Source: Yersinia kristensenii
GTDB taxonomy: Bacteria > Pseudomonadota > Gammaproteobacteria > Enterobacterales > Enterobacteriaceae
Assembly (NCBI RefSeq): GCF_900460525.1
Contig: NZ_UHIY01000001.1
Span: forward strand, 496,001-560,000
Direction of reading: 5' to 3'
Length of the DNA stretch: 64,000 bases
Shown here: piece after piece, positions 1 through 8,608 of the stretch
Numbering within the stretch: position 1 is the first letter of the stretch
Layout: every line of letters begins with the position of its first letter
Translations under genes and position numbers: made by a program
Notes under the pieces: generated by a model
The model's input: only the letters and a program-made list of their open reading frames with translations
Told to the model about the DNA's origin: nothing
Databases searched by the model: none

Positions 1-1207
1 CAGTCACTATCGGGCGACTATTTTCCAGTTTTTCAGTACGGATAATTAAATCACCACTATTGGTTTTAATGGTGCCGGATTTATTTTCAACCCGCGTATT
101 TTTATTCCCTGCGGCATCTTTTTGTATCCATATATTGTTATTAGCAATAAGCAGCGCTTGTTGGCCGGCATTTTTTACTTGATCACTAAAAATACGCAGA
201 TCGCCCTCTGCCGCTACCCGGCCGAAATTATTAAACTCGCTATTGACTAGCGAAATATCACGGCCGCTAAGTAATTTACTGCCCGCAGAAATAGTGGCTT
301 TTTTACTGACAATATTCAGATCTTTTTTCGCGAAAAGATTACCTAATGTCACATTGCCCGCGACATCAATATTTGCATCGCCCTCGATAATGAAAATATT
401 TTTAAGGTTAGCAGCCACACCTTTTTCCGTTGATACCAGGCGGATACGATCAGCATACATCCCACCGAGAACGTGGGTATCTATCGCCAGTGCGGGGGTG
501 GCTCCCGCTGCGGGTAAAGGTTGAATACTCCCATTCTGATAATCAACCTGATTAACACCCAGAATAATATCAAGCTGATTTGCATAGATTTTACCGTCAA
601 GCTTGAGCGTGCGGCTGATGATGGCGGTATCATCCTGATGACGAGTATTTAGTCCTTTATCACCTATAGTGATAGCACCGCCCACAACATTTAGCCGCTC
701 CAGCGCCCCTTGCGGGTTCAATATCGGCGTCCCGGTGGTTAACGTCATTGTGTCTATATTGCTAAACCAGCTGTCATTGGCAATCAGCCCATTGAGATTG
801 GCGATAATCACACTGGCCTTGGGGCCAAAAACTGCCAGCATTCCTTCTAGTGATGACGGCTGACGGCTCGTCACTTCGTTGATAATCAATCGGGCAGCAT
901 TATCGCCAGTTAAATGTGGATTGGCGGCCAAATGACCGGTTAATTTCGAATTGAGATCCACTTGACTGTTATTTAACACCGCCCCCTTGGGGGGAACATT
1001 AAAATCACGATAGCGGTTATGAGAGACACCGGCGGCATTGGGTGTGGCGATATTAACCACCGGAGTCTCGCCGTAAAGTTTCACTGTTGTTTGGCGATCC
1101 ACGGCTTGAATACCGGCAGCCATGGCCGGGTGCAAAGGGTACACCGCCGTCAAATAAATCAGTATCCAGCTCAGTATACGCACGCGTCGATAAGCAAATC
1201 CGGCCAT
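1..1207 (-). CDS. Filamentous haemagglutinin-type two-partner secretion exoprotein, N-terminal part
   Basis: The reading frame is open from an ATG at 1207 (ribosome site AGGAAGG just upstream) to the left edge, giving about 402 visible codons with no stop. Residues 1-30 look like a signal peptide ending HPAMA. Residues 31 to about 290 have the TPS (haemagglutination activity) domain pattern: a VNIATPNAAGVS block at about 51-62 and NLNGL at 137-141, the family's NPNGI/NxxGL-type motif. The rest is a low-complexity beta-helix region rich in N, I and G. Family knowledge: such proteins cross the outer membrane through a TpsB/CdiB-type partner and act as adhesins, haemolysins or contact-dependent inhibition toxins. 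Neither the partner nor the C-terminal effector lies in the window, so the specific role cannot be called. Confidence 0.88.
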   Translation of the reverse strand, partial: MAGFAYRRVRILSWILIYLTAVYPLHPAMAAGIQAVDRQTTVKLYGETPVVNIATPNAAGVSHNRYRDFNVPPKGAVLNNSQVDLNSKLTGHLAANPHLTGDNAARLIINEVTSRQPSSLEGMLAVFGPKASVIIANLNGLIANDSWFSNIDTMTLTTGTPILNPQGALERLNVVGGAITIGDKGLNTRHQDDTAIISRTLKLDGKIYANQLDIILGVNQVDYQNGSIQPLPAAGATPALAIDTHVLGGMYADRIRLVSTEKGVAANLKNIFIIEGDANIDVAGNVTLGNLFAKKDLNIVSKKATISAGSKLLSGRDISLVNSEFNNFGRVAAEGDLRIFSDQVKNAGQQALLIANNNIWIQKDAAGNKNTRVENKSGTIKTNSGDLIIRTEKLENSRPIVT

Positions 1208-1469
1208 AAATCACCTTCCTGGTGCTGTGGGGGATACGCGGCTGATTTGCATTGATAAGAGGAAATCGGCAAGCCAGCCTGAGAGAACAACTCACGGGTT
1301 AGCCTATGTAATTTTCGGTGCAAATATTATGGCAGTTTGGCTGATTTGCTATTTTAACCCCTTACCCATTGAGCAAATAATTGGTTGCAGCTATTCCCAT
1401 CATCCTGATTGACGATGTATAAGGAGATCCGTTTTTTTGTCTGACGTTGCATAAGGATGATGCCGCCCC

Positions 1470-2357
1470 ATGAACCGCCTCCCTACCCTGTATGGCATTA
1501 TTGCGATCCTGCTTTGGAGCATGAGTGTCGCCCTGACACGCGGGCTTTCTGAAACATTGGGGCCATTTGGGGCCGGAGCAGCTATTTATACCGTCAGTGG
1601 AATATTGGTGTGGCTGGTCGCCGGGAAACCGACTTTGCGCGGGCAGCATCCGGCTTATCTGTATGGTTGTGGAGCACTGTTTGTGGTGTATATGGTGGCT
1701 TTTGCCTTAGCCATCGGGATGGCAAATGACCGCCAACAAACACTCGAAATTGGCCTGATTAACTATCTCTGGCCCAGCTTAACTCTGCTATTAGCGGTGC
1801 CCTTACTCAAACTGCGGGCGCGTTGGTGGCTGTGGCCGGGAGCCGCTTTGGCGCTGTTTGGCGTTATTTGGGTGGTGAGTGGCGGAGAGGGGTTGGATGT
1901 TAGTATTCTGAAAACCAATATCAGCAGTAACCCACTGGCTTACAGTCTGGCGCTGATTGCGGCCTTTACTTGGGCGGCTTATTCCAATCTGGTGCGTGTA
2001 TATAGCCACGGGCCGGGGGCCTTGCCGCTCTTTTTGCTCGCCTGCGCCCTGTGTCTGTGGGTGATGTTTTTTATGCTGACACCCGGTAAGTTGCATTTCA
2101 CTCAGCGCGCCACTTTTGAGCTGCTACTGATGGGAGCCAATACTGCGCTGGCCTATTTGTGCTGGGATATCGCCATGAAAAAAGGCAACGCCACACTGGT
2201 CGCTGCCCTCTCTTACTTCACACCTTTGCTCTCGATACTGATTGCCAGTTTGTGGCTCAATACCTTGCCGTCAGCCGCTTTCTGGCCGGGTGTGGCGATG
2301 GTGGTTGCCGGTTCATTACTCTGCTGGTCTGCCAGCCGCACTCCCCTTCGCCCTTGA
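1470..2357 (+). CDS. yddG: DMT-family exporter, YddG-like (aromatic amino acid efflux)
   Basis: A 295-residue, very hydrophobic protein with about ten predicted membrane segments and two EamA-type repeats. It begins NRLPTLYGIIAILLWS, and GAAIYTVSG, INYLWPSLT and FTWAAYSN match the E. coli YddG pattern (IYSLSG, VNYLWPSLT, FIWAAYC). YddG is an inner-membrane drug/metabolite transporter that exports aromatic amino acids and analogues. The substrate here is inferred from that resemblance. The ATG at 1470 follows AAGGATG at a rather long spacing. The stop codon lies inside what looks like a degenerate ERIC copy. The gene stands alone between the exoprotein and the convergent yacL. Confidence 0.85.
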   Translation: MNRLPTLYGIIAILLWSMSVALTRGLSETLGPFGAGAAIYTVSGILVWLVAGKPTLRGQHPAYLYGCGALFVVYMVAFALAIGMANDRQQTLEIGLINYLWPSLTLLLAVPLLKLRARWWLWPGAALALFGVIWVVSGGEGLDVSILKTNISSNPLAYSLALIAAFTWAAYSNLVRVYSHGPGALPLFLLACALCLWVMFFMLTPGKLHFTQRATFELLLMGANTALAYLCWDIAMKKGNATLVAALSYFTPLLSILIASLWLNTLPSAAFWPGVAMVVAGSLLCWSASRTPLRP

Positions 2358-2438
2358 AGCTGTAGGGTTGTTAGCGACGTTCTCTTACCCAAATCACTGA
2401 CTTACCGTCGGTCTACAACGCCAAGTTCTTTGGGTATA
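2353..2438. repeat. Degenerate, internally shortened ERIC-like repeat
   Basis: The left part (TTGAAGCTGTAGGGTTGTTAGC, then TTACCCAAATCACTGACTTA) follows the left arm of the intact ERIC copies at 26413 and 53434. The right part (CTACAACGCCAAGTTCTTTG then GGTATA) follows their right end. The central GTAAGCTCATCGGG arm is missing, leaving about 86 bp instead of 127. It overlaps the yddG stop codon. This is a by-eye match and could be partly fortuitous. Confidence 0.45.
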
Positions 2439-2440
2439 AA

Positions 2441-2803
2441 TCATTTAGAAATGATGAAGTTACGATAGCCTTTCAATACTAAAAGAAAGTCTTCCAAACC
2501 GCACAGGCAGAGGCTTTCTTCATCATAATAATTCATGCCCTCTTCCATCTCGTCGCCTTCAATGTCTAATTGATTGGCGCGCACCATCACTTCTTCGCCG
2601 TCCAGCCACAAGGTATATTCATGCCCGTCCAGTTGCCACTGGCGCTCACTGCCTTTGACTTCGGCGGCAGCCGCTTCAATTTGATCCAGCTTTGCCAAAT
2701 CACCTTTAATTTCTTCATTGAGCCAGTGGCCGATCACTTCATGCCCCATGGAGAATCTGACCAGCACTTGCCCGCTTAAATCACGCAAGAATTCATAGTC
2801 CAT
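2441..2803 (-). CDS. yacL: YacL family protein (UPF0231)
   Basis: A 120-residue acidic protein starting [13 protein letters not shown], the usual YacL N-terminus. I chose the ATG at 2803 because AGGAGG lies 7 nt upstream; a longer frame to 2866 has no better support. It ends [11 protein letters not shown]. The family is widespread in enterobacteria and normally lies just downstream of acnB, as here, but its function is unknown to me. A strong terminator-type hairpin (2917-2939) separates it from acnB, so it probably has its own promoter or depends on read-through. Confidence 0.93.
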   Translation of the reverse strand: MDYEFLRDLSGQVLVRFSMGHEVIGHWLNEEIKGDLAKLDQIEAAAAEVKGSERQWQLDGHEYTLWLDGEEVMVRANQLDIEGDEMEEGMNYYDEESLCLCGLEDFLLVLKGYRNFIISK

Positions 2804-2900
2804 AGCATGCCCTCCTGATGCTCTTTTAATGAGTGTAACCGTATTTATCTGCCTGACTTGGCGCAAACTCGCAAAGCCAGCAAAAATTCACTTAGACGCG

Positions 2901-2939
2901 GTTTTTTAAAATAAATACGGGAGGCCATTGGCCTCCCGT
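2901..2939 (-). terminator. acnB rho-independent terminator
   Basis: A perfect 10-bp stem (2917-2926 paired with 2930-2939, ACGGGAGGCC/GGCCTCCCGT) with a 3-nt loop. On the minus strand it is followed by an A/T-rich tract (ATTTATTTTAAAAAAC). It lies 20 bp beyond the acnB stop. Confidence 0.8.
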
Positions 2940-2959
2940 CGGGTGCGAAATATAGCGAC

Positions 2960-5557
2960 TTACACCGCGGTTTGGAAGATCACACCATCAGCTTTATCCG
3001 TATATTGGCTTAACTGATCAAAATTCAGATAGCGGTAAGTATCTTCTGCGGTCTTATCAACCTGGGCCATGTAAGTTTGATATTCATCAGGAGTTGGCAG
3101 ACGCCCCAGCAGTGATGCAATCGCCGCCAGTTCAGCCGAAGCCAGATAAACATTCGCCCCATTGCCCAAGCGGTTCGGGAAGTTACGGGTGGAAGTAGAA
3201 ACCACTGTAGCGCCATCTGCCACGCGCGCCTGGTTCCCCATGCACAGAGAGCAGCCTGGGATCTCAATACGAGCACCACTCTTACCAAAGACGCTGTAGT
3301 AGCCCTCTTCAGTCAGCTGCGCAGCATCCATTTTAGTCGGTGGTGCAACCCACAAGCGGGTTGGCAACTGACCTTTATGTTGATCCAGTAACTTACCGGC
3401 AGCACGGAAGTGACCAATGTTGGTCATACAGGAACCGATAAAGACTTCATCGATTTTGCTGTTAGCCACATCAGATAACAAGCGGGCATCATCAGGATCG
3501 TTTGGCGCACACAGAATCGGCTGAGTGATTTCCGCCAGATCGATTTCGATCACTGCGGCATATTCCGCATCCGCATCACCTTCCAGCAGATTCGGGTTCG
3601 CCAACCAGCTTTCCATGCCATTGACACGGCGCTCCAGCGTACGGCGGTCGCCGTAACCTTCAGCTATCATCCACTTCAACAACACAATGTTGGATTGCAG
3701 ATATTCAATGATCGGCGCTTTATCCAGCTTGATGGTGCAACCAGCAGCAGAGCGCTCAGCGGAAGCATCCGCCAGCTCGAATGCCTGTTCAACTTTCAGC
3801 TCTGGCAGACCTTCAATTTCCAGAATTCGGCCAGAGAAGATGTTCTTCTTACCTTGCTTCTCAACCGTCAGCAGGCCTTCCTGAATCGCGTAGTAAGGGA
3901 TTGCATGCACCAGATCACGTAGAGTGATACCCGGCTGCATTTTACCTTTAAAACGCACCAACACCGATTCAGGCATGTCCAAAGGCATTACGCCTGTTGC
4001 AGCCGCAAAAGCCACCAGACCAGAACCCGCAGGGAAAGAAATCCCGATAGGGAAACGGGTGTGGGAGTCACCGCCAGTGCCGACAGTATCTGGCAGCAGC
4101 ATACGGTTAAGCCATGAGTGAATGATGCCATCACCTGGCCGCAGCGACACACCGCCACGGTTCATAATAAAGTCCGGCAGCGTGTGGTGAGTGGTCACGT
4201 CAACTGGCTTCGGATACGCCGCTGTATGACAGAATGACTGCATCACTAAGTCAGCCGAGAACCCCAGACAGGCTAAGTCTTTCAGCTCATCACGGGTCAT
4301 CGGGCCGGTGGTATCTTGCGAACCGACCGAGGTCATTTTAGGTTCGCAGTATTCACCTGGGCGTACACCGGCAACACCGCATGCACGACCCACCATTTTC
4401 TGCGCCAGCGAGAAACCTTTGTTGCTTTTGGCAACCGGTTTCGCGATACGGAAGACTTCACTGACCGGCAGGCCCAGAGATTCGCGAGCTTTAGTGGTCA
4501 AGCCACGACCGACGATCAACGGGATACGCCCACCAGCACGAACTTCATCCAGCAGTACGTCAGTTTTCAGCTCGAAAGTTGCGAGTATTTCGCCGCTATC
4601 ATGATGACGAACCTCACCCAGATATGGATAAATATCAATGACATCGCCCATATTCAGGTTGCTGACATCCACTTCGATAGGCAAAGCACCGGCATCTTCC
4701 ATGGTGTTAAAGAAGATGGGCGCAATTTTACTGCCCAGCACCACACCGCCGCCGCGCTTGTTTGGCACGTAAGGGATGTCGTCGCCCATAAACCACAGTA
4801 CGGAGTTAGTGGCAGATTTACGGGACGAACCGGTACCGACTACATCGCCAACATAGGCCAGTGGAAAACCTTTTTTGTTCAGTTCTTCAATCTGTTTGAT
4901 CGGGCCAATACTGCCCGGTTGATCCGGATGAATACCTTCGCGAGCATTTTTCAGCATCGCCAAAGCATGCAATGGGATATCAGGGCGAGACCAAGCATCT
5001 TGAGCCGGAGACAAGTCATCGGTGTTGGTTTCACCGGTCACTTTAAACACGGTGACAGTGATTTTTTCTGCCAACGCCGGGCGGGAAAGATACCATTCGG
5101 CATCTGCCCAAGATTGCATGACTTTCTTGGCGTGGGGGTTGCCCGCTTTGGCTTTTTCTTCCACATCGTAGAAGTTATCAAACATCAGCAAGGTATGAGA
5201 TAACGCTTTGCCCGCAATCGGTGCCAGCTTTTCATTATCTAATGCATCAATCAGTGGATGAATGTTATAGCCACCCTGCATGGTACCAAGCAGTTCAATC
5301 GCTTTTTCGGCGTTAATCAGGGGAGAGTGGGCTTCGCCCTTGGCAATGGCCGCCAGGAAACCGGCTTTAACATAGGCTGCTTCATCAACACCGGGGGGGA
5401 CGCGGTTAATCAGCAGATCTAACAGGAATTCTTCTTCGCCCGCAGGCGGATTTTTTAATGATTCAACCAGCGCGGCCATTTGTGACGCATCTAATGGCTT
5501 AGGGACGATACCCTCAGCAGCACGCTCGGCTACGTGCTTACGGTATTCTTCTAGCAC
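2960..5557 (-). CDS. acnB: Bifunctional aconitate hydratase 2 / 2-methylisocitrate dehydratase
   Basis: An 865-residue protein, the same length as E. coli AcnB. It interconverts citrate and isocitrate in the TCA cycle and dehydrates 2-methylcitrate-derived intermediates in the cytoplasm. The 4Fe-4S cysteines are visible in [12 protein letters not shown] (about residue 710) and in GCSLCMGNQ (769 and 772). The HEAT-like N-terminal domain ([15 protein letters not shown]) typical of the B type is intact. The start is a GTG at 5557 preceded by GAGGAGAG, as known for acnB. Upstream there are candidate CRP and Cra sites, matching known control of the E. coli gene. In family knowledge, the apo-protein can also bind mRNA when iron is low. 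Confidence 0.99.
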   Translation of the reverse strand: MLEEYRKHVAERAAEGIVPKPLDASQMAALVESLKNPPAGEEEFLLDLLINRVPPGVDEAAYVKAGFLAAIAKGEAHSPLINAEKAIELLGTMQGGYNIHPLIDALDNEKLAPIAGKALSHTLLMFDNFYDVEEKAKAGNPHAKKVMQSWADAEWYLSRPALAEKITVTVFKVTGETNTDDLSPAQDAWSRPDIPLHALAMLKNAREGIHPDQPGSIGPIKQIEELNKKGFPLAYVGDVVGTGSSRKSATNSVLWFMGDDIPYVPNKRGGGVVLGSKIAPIFFNTMEDAGALPIEVDVSNLNMGDVIDIYPYLGEVRHHDSGEILATFELKTDVLLDEVRAGGRIPLIVGRGLTTKARESLGLPVSEVFRIAKPVAKSNKGFSLAQKMVGRACGVAGVRPGEYCEPKMTSVGSQDTTGPMTRDELKDLACLGFSADLVMQSFCHTAAYPKPVDVTTHHTLPDFIMNRGGVSLRPGDGIIHSWLNRMLLPDTVGTGGDSHTRFPIGISFPAGSGLVAFAAATGVMPLDMPESVLVRFKGKMQPGITLRDLVHAIPYYAIQEGLLTVEKQGKKNIFSGRILEIEGLPELKVEQAFELADASAERSAAGCTIKLDKAPIIEYLQSNIVLLKWMIAEGYGDRRTLERRVNGMESWLANPNLLEGDADAEYAAVIEIDLAEITQPILCAPNDPDDARLLSDVANSKIDEVFIGSCMTNIGHFRAAGKLLDQHKGQLPTRLWVAPPTKMDAAQLTEEGYYSVFGKSGARIEIPGCSLCMGNQARVADGATVVSTSTRNFPNRLGNGANVYLASAELAAIASLLGRLPTPDEYQTYMAQVDKTAEDTYRYLNFDQLSQYTDKADGVIFQTAV

Positions 5558-5666
5558 GACTCTCTCCTCGCTTTTATTGTCATTTATTTTCTAGGCTATC
5601 AGTAAGCCACCAGCCATCATCATTGATGCAGTAGGTGTAAGGTAAGATGCCCAGCTTCGCTCAGCC

Positions 5667-5705
5667 AGCATATCAGTATTTGAACTCAGTGTTAATTCGT
5701 TCACA
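5667..5705 (-). promoter_or_regulatory. Candidate acnB promoter with CRP site
   Basis: Read on the minus strand, TGTGAACGAATTAACA (5690-5705) fits the CRP consensus TGTGA-N6-TCACA with one mismatch. It is followed by an extended -10, TGATATGCT (hexamer 5667-5672). The CRP centre is then near -38 to -42 from the expected start, a class II layout. E. coli acnB is known to be CRP-activated. Confidence 0.5.
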
Positions 5706-5726
5706 TAAAAGCAACATTAAATTTTT

Positions 5727-5740
5727 GCTGAATCGTTGAG
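5727..5740 (-). promoter_or_regulatory. Candidate Cra (FruR) operator upstream of acnB
   Basis: GCTGAATCGTTGAG, read on the plus strand, resembles the Cra consensus RSTGAAWCSNTHHW at 12 of 14 positions. It lies about 20 bp upstream of the candidate CRP site. Cra control of acnB is described in E. coli, and the cra gene itself is at 53590 in this window. The match is by eye. Confidence 0.4.
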
Positions 5741-5977
5741 CGCAGTGTAATCATCTGACGTATTGATAGCGGCTCTCAATTAGCCCCTTGCGGTAGGGTA
5801 ATATCTGTAAAATACCTCGACATAATAACCTTATTAAATGAATGGATACCATCTTGCAATGAGAATCTCGTGCTGCCGGTAGGATTTTTAGGGCGAGGAA
5901 TAACAAATGGACGATATTGTGGCGATAAATGAAGCAGAAACAGCCGATAACGCCTGTTTCTGCATTAACAAAAAACC
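5741..5977. other. Intergenic stretch without a recognised gene
   Basis: Between the acnB control region and the ERIC copy I see no convincing gene. An 87-codon minus-strand frame at 5751-6014 runs into the ERIC repeat, has no family resemblance and no clear ribosome site. The stretch probably contains only spacer. Confidence 0.5.
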
Positions 5978-6104
5978 AATGCCCAAAATAATTGGGGTTG
6001 CAGGTAGGCAGCAAGCAAACTAACCCCGATGAGCTTACATGAGTAAGTGATTCGGGTTAGTGCGCGTAGCTAACACCCCTGCGGCCCCAAGTATGAAGGG
6101 ACAT
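5978..6104 (-). repeat. ERIC repeat (127 bp)
   Basis: This has the central ERIC arms GATGAGCTTACATGAGTAAG and TGATTCGGGTTA (compare the ERIC1R/ERIC2 primer regions) and ends close to the other copies here. It is in the opposite orientation to the copies at 26413, 30147 and 53434. It abuts the stop codon of the TonB-dependent receptor (6105-6107) and so forms the 3' end of that transcript. Confidence 0.85.
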
Positions 6105-8399
6105 TTAAAACTGGGTATTCAAGCTAACAAAATATGTCCGCCCTGACTCATTGTAAGTGGCAGCCCCTGCCCCGGCGATCCCCGCCACACTCTGGGCATT
6201 GCCCGCGCGGAACTGGCGTTTATCGAACAGATTTTCAATCCCGGTGGTGACACTGACATTTTTGGTCACTGTATAGCTACCGCTCAGGCCGAAGATAGCA
6301 TACGGGCTAACTTCATTACGCGCGGTGCCCGTGACCGGCAGACCTTGATAATCATATTTTTTCGGCTTCTGACGGCCATACCAAGTCACCGTCGACAGTA
6401 AGGACAAATCATCTGTTGCCTGCCAACTCAATGAGCTGTTCAAGGTATATTTCGGCGTGATTGATAAGTAGTCACCGGTCGTTTTGTTCTTAGATTCCAG
6501 CATGTAGGTCAGATTGCTGCTCCATTGCACCGCGTCGGTGAATGGCACGGTCAAGTTACCTTCTAGCCCTTCAACCAGCGCTTTCGGTACGTTTTCCCAC
6601 TTGAAGATATCGGAATTAGTATAATTTCCGGTGCCGCCATTGGCTTTGCCTTGGGATACCATACCCGGCTCAATTTTATCGCGGTAATCATTACGGAAGT
6701 AAGTGATACCGGCAATGATGCCGTCATTGTGGAATTCAAAACCGATCTCTTTGTTGATGCTGGTTTCAGCCGACAGATTGTCATTACCCATGAGGTAACA
6801 ACTGCCCCCTGCGCCATAGCACCCCTGACCACGGCTATATAACAGATAGTTAGGGTTGGTTTGATAGAGATTTGGCGCTTTATAGGCGCGGGCTATCCCC
6901 ATTTTCATGGTGAAATAATCGCCCAGTTCTTGTGACAGGTTTAGCCCCGGACTCCAGTTGCTTCCCGCGGTGCTGTGATGATCAAAACGCAGCGCTGGAG
7001 TGAGCATGGTGGTATCCGTCAACTCGATATTATCTTCCACAAACACCGAGGCTATCTGTGCTGAAGTGCGCGTATCTCGCCCTACGCCCGTCAAACCACC
7101 GACATTGCCGCCCTCAGTTGTGGTCTGAGTATTAGAGGTCGGGTCATTCATTTTCTGGTTATTCCATTCCGCACCGACAGTCAGCACTTGATTAACCCCT
7201 AACTCAAAGGGCAGGTTAACCTCGGAATGGGCTAGATAGTTGTCCAGCTTGATCGTGCTGAATTTGTTACTGGAGAAGATACCCTCGGTGCCACCCGCCA
7301 GCCCCTCATTAATACGTGAGTTACGGGTATTTTCATATTGGACATAGGAGGTGGTGCTGACGCCGTTATCCCAAAAACCGCGATGTGTCAGCGAGAAATT
7401 ATCGCGGTACATTATGTTGGTTTCCGCACCATATAAACTGCGAACAATGGCATTGCTGTTAGTGTTTTGTGTATCACCAGCATAAATATTCCCCTGGCGG
7501 CTATAACCCGCCTCAAACTCCAGGGATTGGCCTTGAGCAAACTCCCAACGCAGTAAGCCATTGATATCTTTATTACGAACCCCTTCACGACCGGCTGGCA
7601 AGGTACCCACCTGATTACCGGTTCGTGCTGATTCATGGCCTTGGTTTATATTCCAATCATCAGCATCAGTTTTATTGTATCCACCGTATAAGCGGAAACT
7701 GACGGTATCACTTAATGGCCCCAACAGGCTGAAGTCGGTGCGATGGGTCGCGCCTTCTTCGCTGTGCTGCGGCAGGTTCATGTAGGCATTCCAGCTACCA
7801 TGCAACTCTTTATCCGGCTGCTTGGTGATGATATTCACCACACCACCCGCGGCACCATTACCATAACGCGCAGCCGCAGGGCCGCGCAAGACTTCGATTT
7901 TCTCAACCATATTCGCTGGTACCCAGTTGGTATCACCACGGGTATCGCGCTCGCCACGCCAACCATAACGCACCGCATTGCGGCTCGATACCGGAATACC
8001 ATCAATCATAATTAAGGTATTTTCCGGCCCCATGCCGCGAATATCGATCTGGCGGTTATTCCCGCGCTGGCCGCTGGCAGAGTTACCGGAAAGGTTAACA
8101 CCGGGCATGGTACGGATAATTTCGGATAGATCATTCGCTGGCGGGCGCTTGCGGATATCTTCTGCGGTGATAGTCGATGCGCCCAGTGCCTGGCGGACTT
8201 GCTGCTGAGCCGTGACCACCAAGGTATCGCCAGTTGCCGCTGTGCTTTCTGCGGTGGTTGTTTTTTGTTGTTGTGTCGTGTCGGTATCAGACCCTGCCTG
8301 AGTGGTATCTTGTGTCTGCGCCCAAAGCGGAGTCGAAATACAGAGACCAATCAAGCTCGCTAAGGTCGTCAGAGAGCGCCGCTGCCATTTTACTTTCAT
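6105..8399 (-). CDS. FepA-like TonB-dependent catecholate siderophore receptor
   Basis: A 764-residue outer-membrane receptor. Start chosen at the ATG at 8399 (MKVKWQRRSLTT) behind GGGGAAAG; residues 1-27 form a signal peptide ending LWA. The N-terminus has a TonB-box-like DTLVVTA followed by the plug domain (RTMPGVNLSGNSASGQRGNN, IDIRGMGPENTLIMIDG, VLRGPAAARYGNGAAGGVVN). A 22-strand-type barrel follows and ends in the usual C-terminal aromatic (SLNTQF). Long stretches match E. coli FepA, the ferric enterobactin receptor, so a catecholate ligand is likely; the exact siderophore is an inference. It faces an AraC-type regulator across a Fur box, which predicts induction on iron starvation plus siderophore sensing. 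No transport or biosynthesis genes are adjacent. Confidence 0.93.
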   Translation of the reverse strand: MKVKWQRRSLTTLASLIGLCISTPLWAQTQDTTQAGSDTDTTQQQKTTTAESTAATGDTLVVTAQQQVRQALGASTITAEDIRKRPPANDLSEIIRTMPGVNLSGNSASGQRGNNRQIDIRGMGPENTLIMIDGIPVSSRNAVRYGWRGERDTRGDTNWVPANMVEKIEVLRGPAAARYGNGAAGGVVNIITKQPDKELHGSWNAYMNLPQHSEEGATHRTDFSLLGPLSDTVSFRLYGGYNKTDADDWNINQGHESARTGNQVGTLPAGREGVRNKDINGLLRWEFAQGQSLEFEAGYSRQGNIYAGDTQNTNSNAIVRSLYGAETNIMYRDNFSLTHRGFWDNGVSTTSYVQYENTRNSRINEGLAGGTEGIFSSNKFSTIKLDNYLAHSEVNLPFELGVNQVLTVGAEWNNQKMNDPTSNTQTTTEGGNVGGLTGVGRDTRTSAQIASVFVEDNIELTDTTMLTPALRFDHHSTAGSNWSPGLNLSQELGDYFTMKMGIARAYKAPNLYQTNPNYLLYSRGQGCYGAGGSCYLMGNDNLSAETSINKEIGFEFHNDGIIAGITYFRNDYRDKIEPGMVSQGKANGGTGNYTNSDIFKWENVPKALVEGLEGNLTVPFTDAVQWSSNLTYMLESKNKTTGDYLSITPKYTLNSSLSWQATDDLSLLSTVTWYGRQKPKKYDYQGLPVTGTARNEVSPYAIFGLSGSYTVTKNVSVTTGIENLFDKRQFRAGNAQSVAGIAGAGAATYNESGRTYFVSLNTQF

Positions 8400-8491
8400 T
8401 ACACTTTCCCCGATGCAAAAGCCCACAGCGAATGTCAGCAGAGGAAAGTCTCTACCAATCTATTCATGGGGCAACAAAAACGAACAAGATT

Positions 8492-8510
8492 GATAATTAT
8501 TTTCATTATC
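8492..8510. promoter_or_regulatory. Fur box between the siderophore receptor and its AraC regulator
   Basis: GATAATTATTTTCATTATC agrees with the 19-bp Fur consensus GATAATGATAATCATTATC at 16 positions. It lies about 90 bp upstream of the receptor and about 100 bp upstream of the regulator, placed to repress both divergent genes when iron is plentiful. Confidence 0.8.
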
Positions 8511-8608
8511 AATTCATGCGGCTAATTGTTACATTTGCAATCAGAAAAAAGGTTTGTGTAAACAGCAAAACTCTTTGTTATAAAGTCAATATCAGTGGAG
8601 AGTTCATT

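Noticed and set aside
1053..1295. 80-codon minus-strand frame overlapping the exoprotein start
   Set aside because: It is a different frame from the exoprotein, which has the signal peptide and TPS motifs; this one has neither.
4316..5203. 295-codon plus-strand open frame inside acnB
   Set aside because: It is fully antisense to the conserved acnB gene, shows no family motif or membrane pattern, and its composition is that of a reversed coding frame.
5751..6014. 87-codon minus-strand frame between acnB and the receptor gene
   Set aside because: It overlaps the ERIC copy, has no clear ribosome site and resembles no family.
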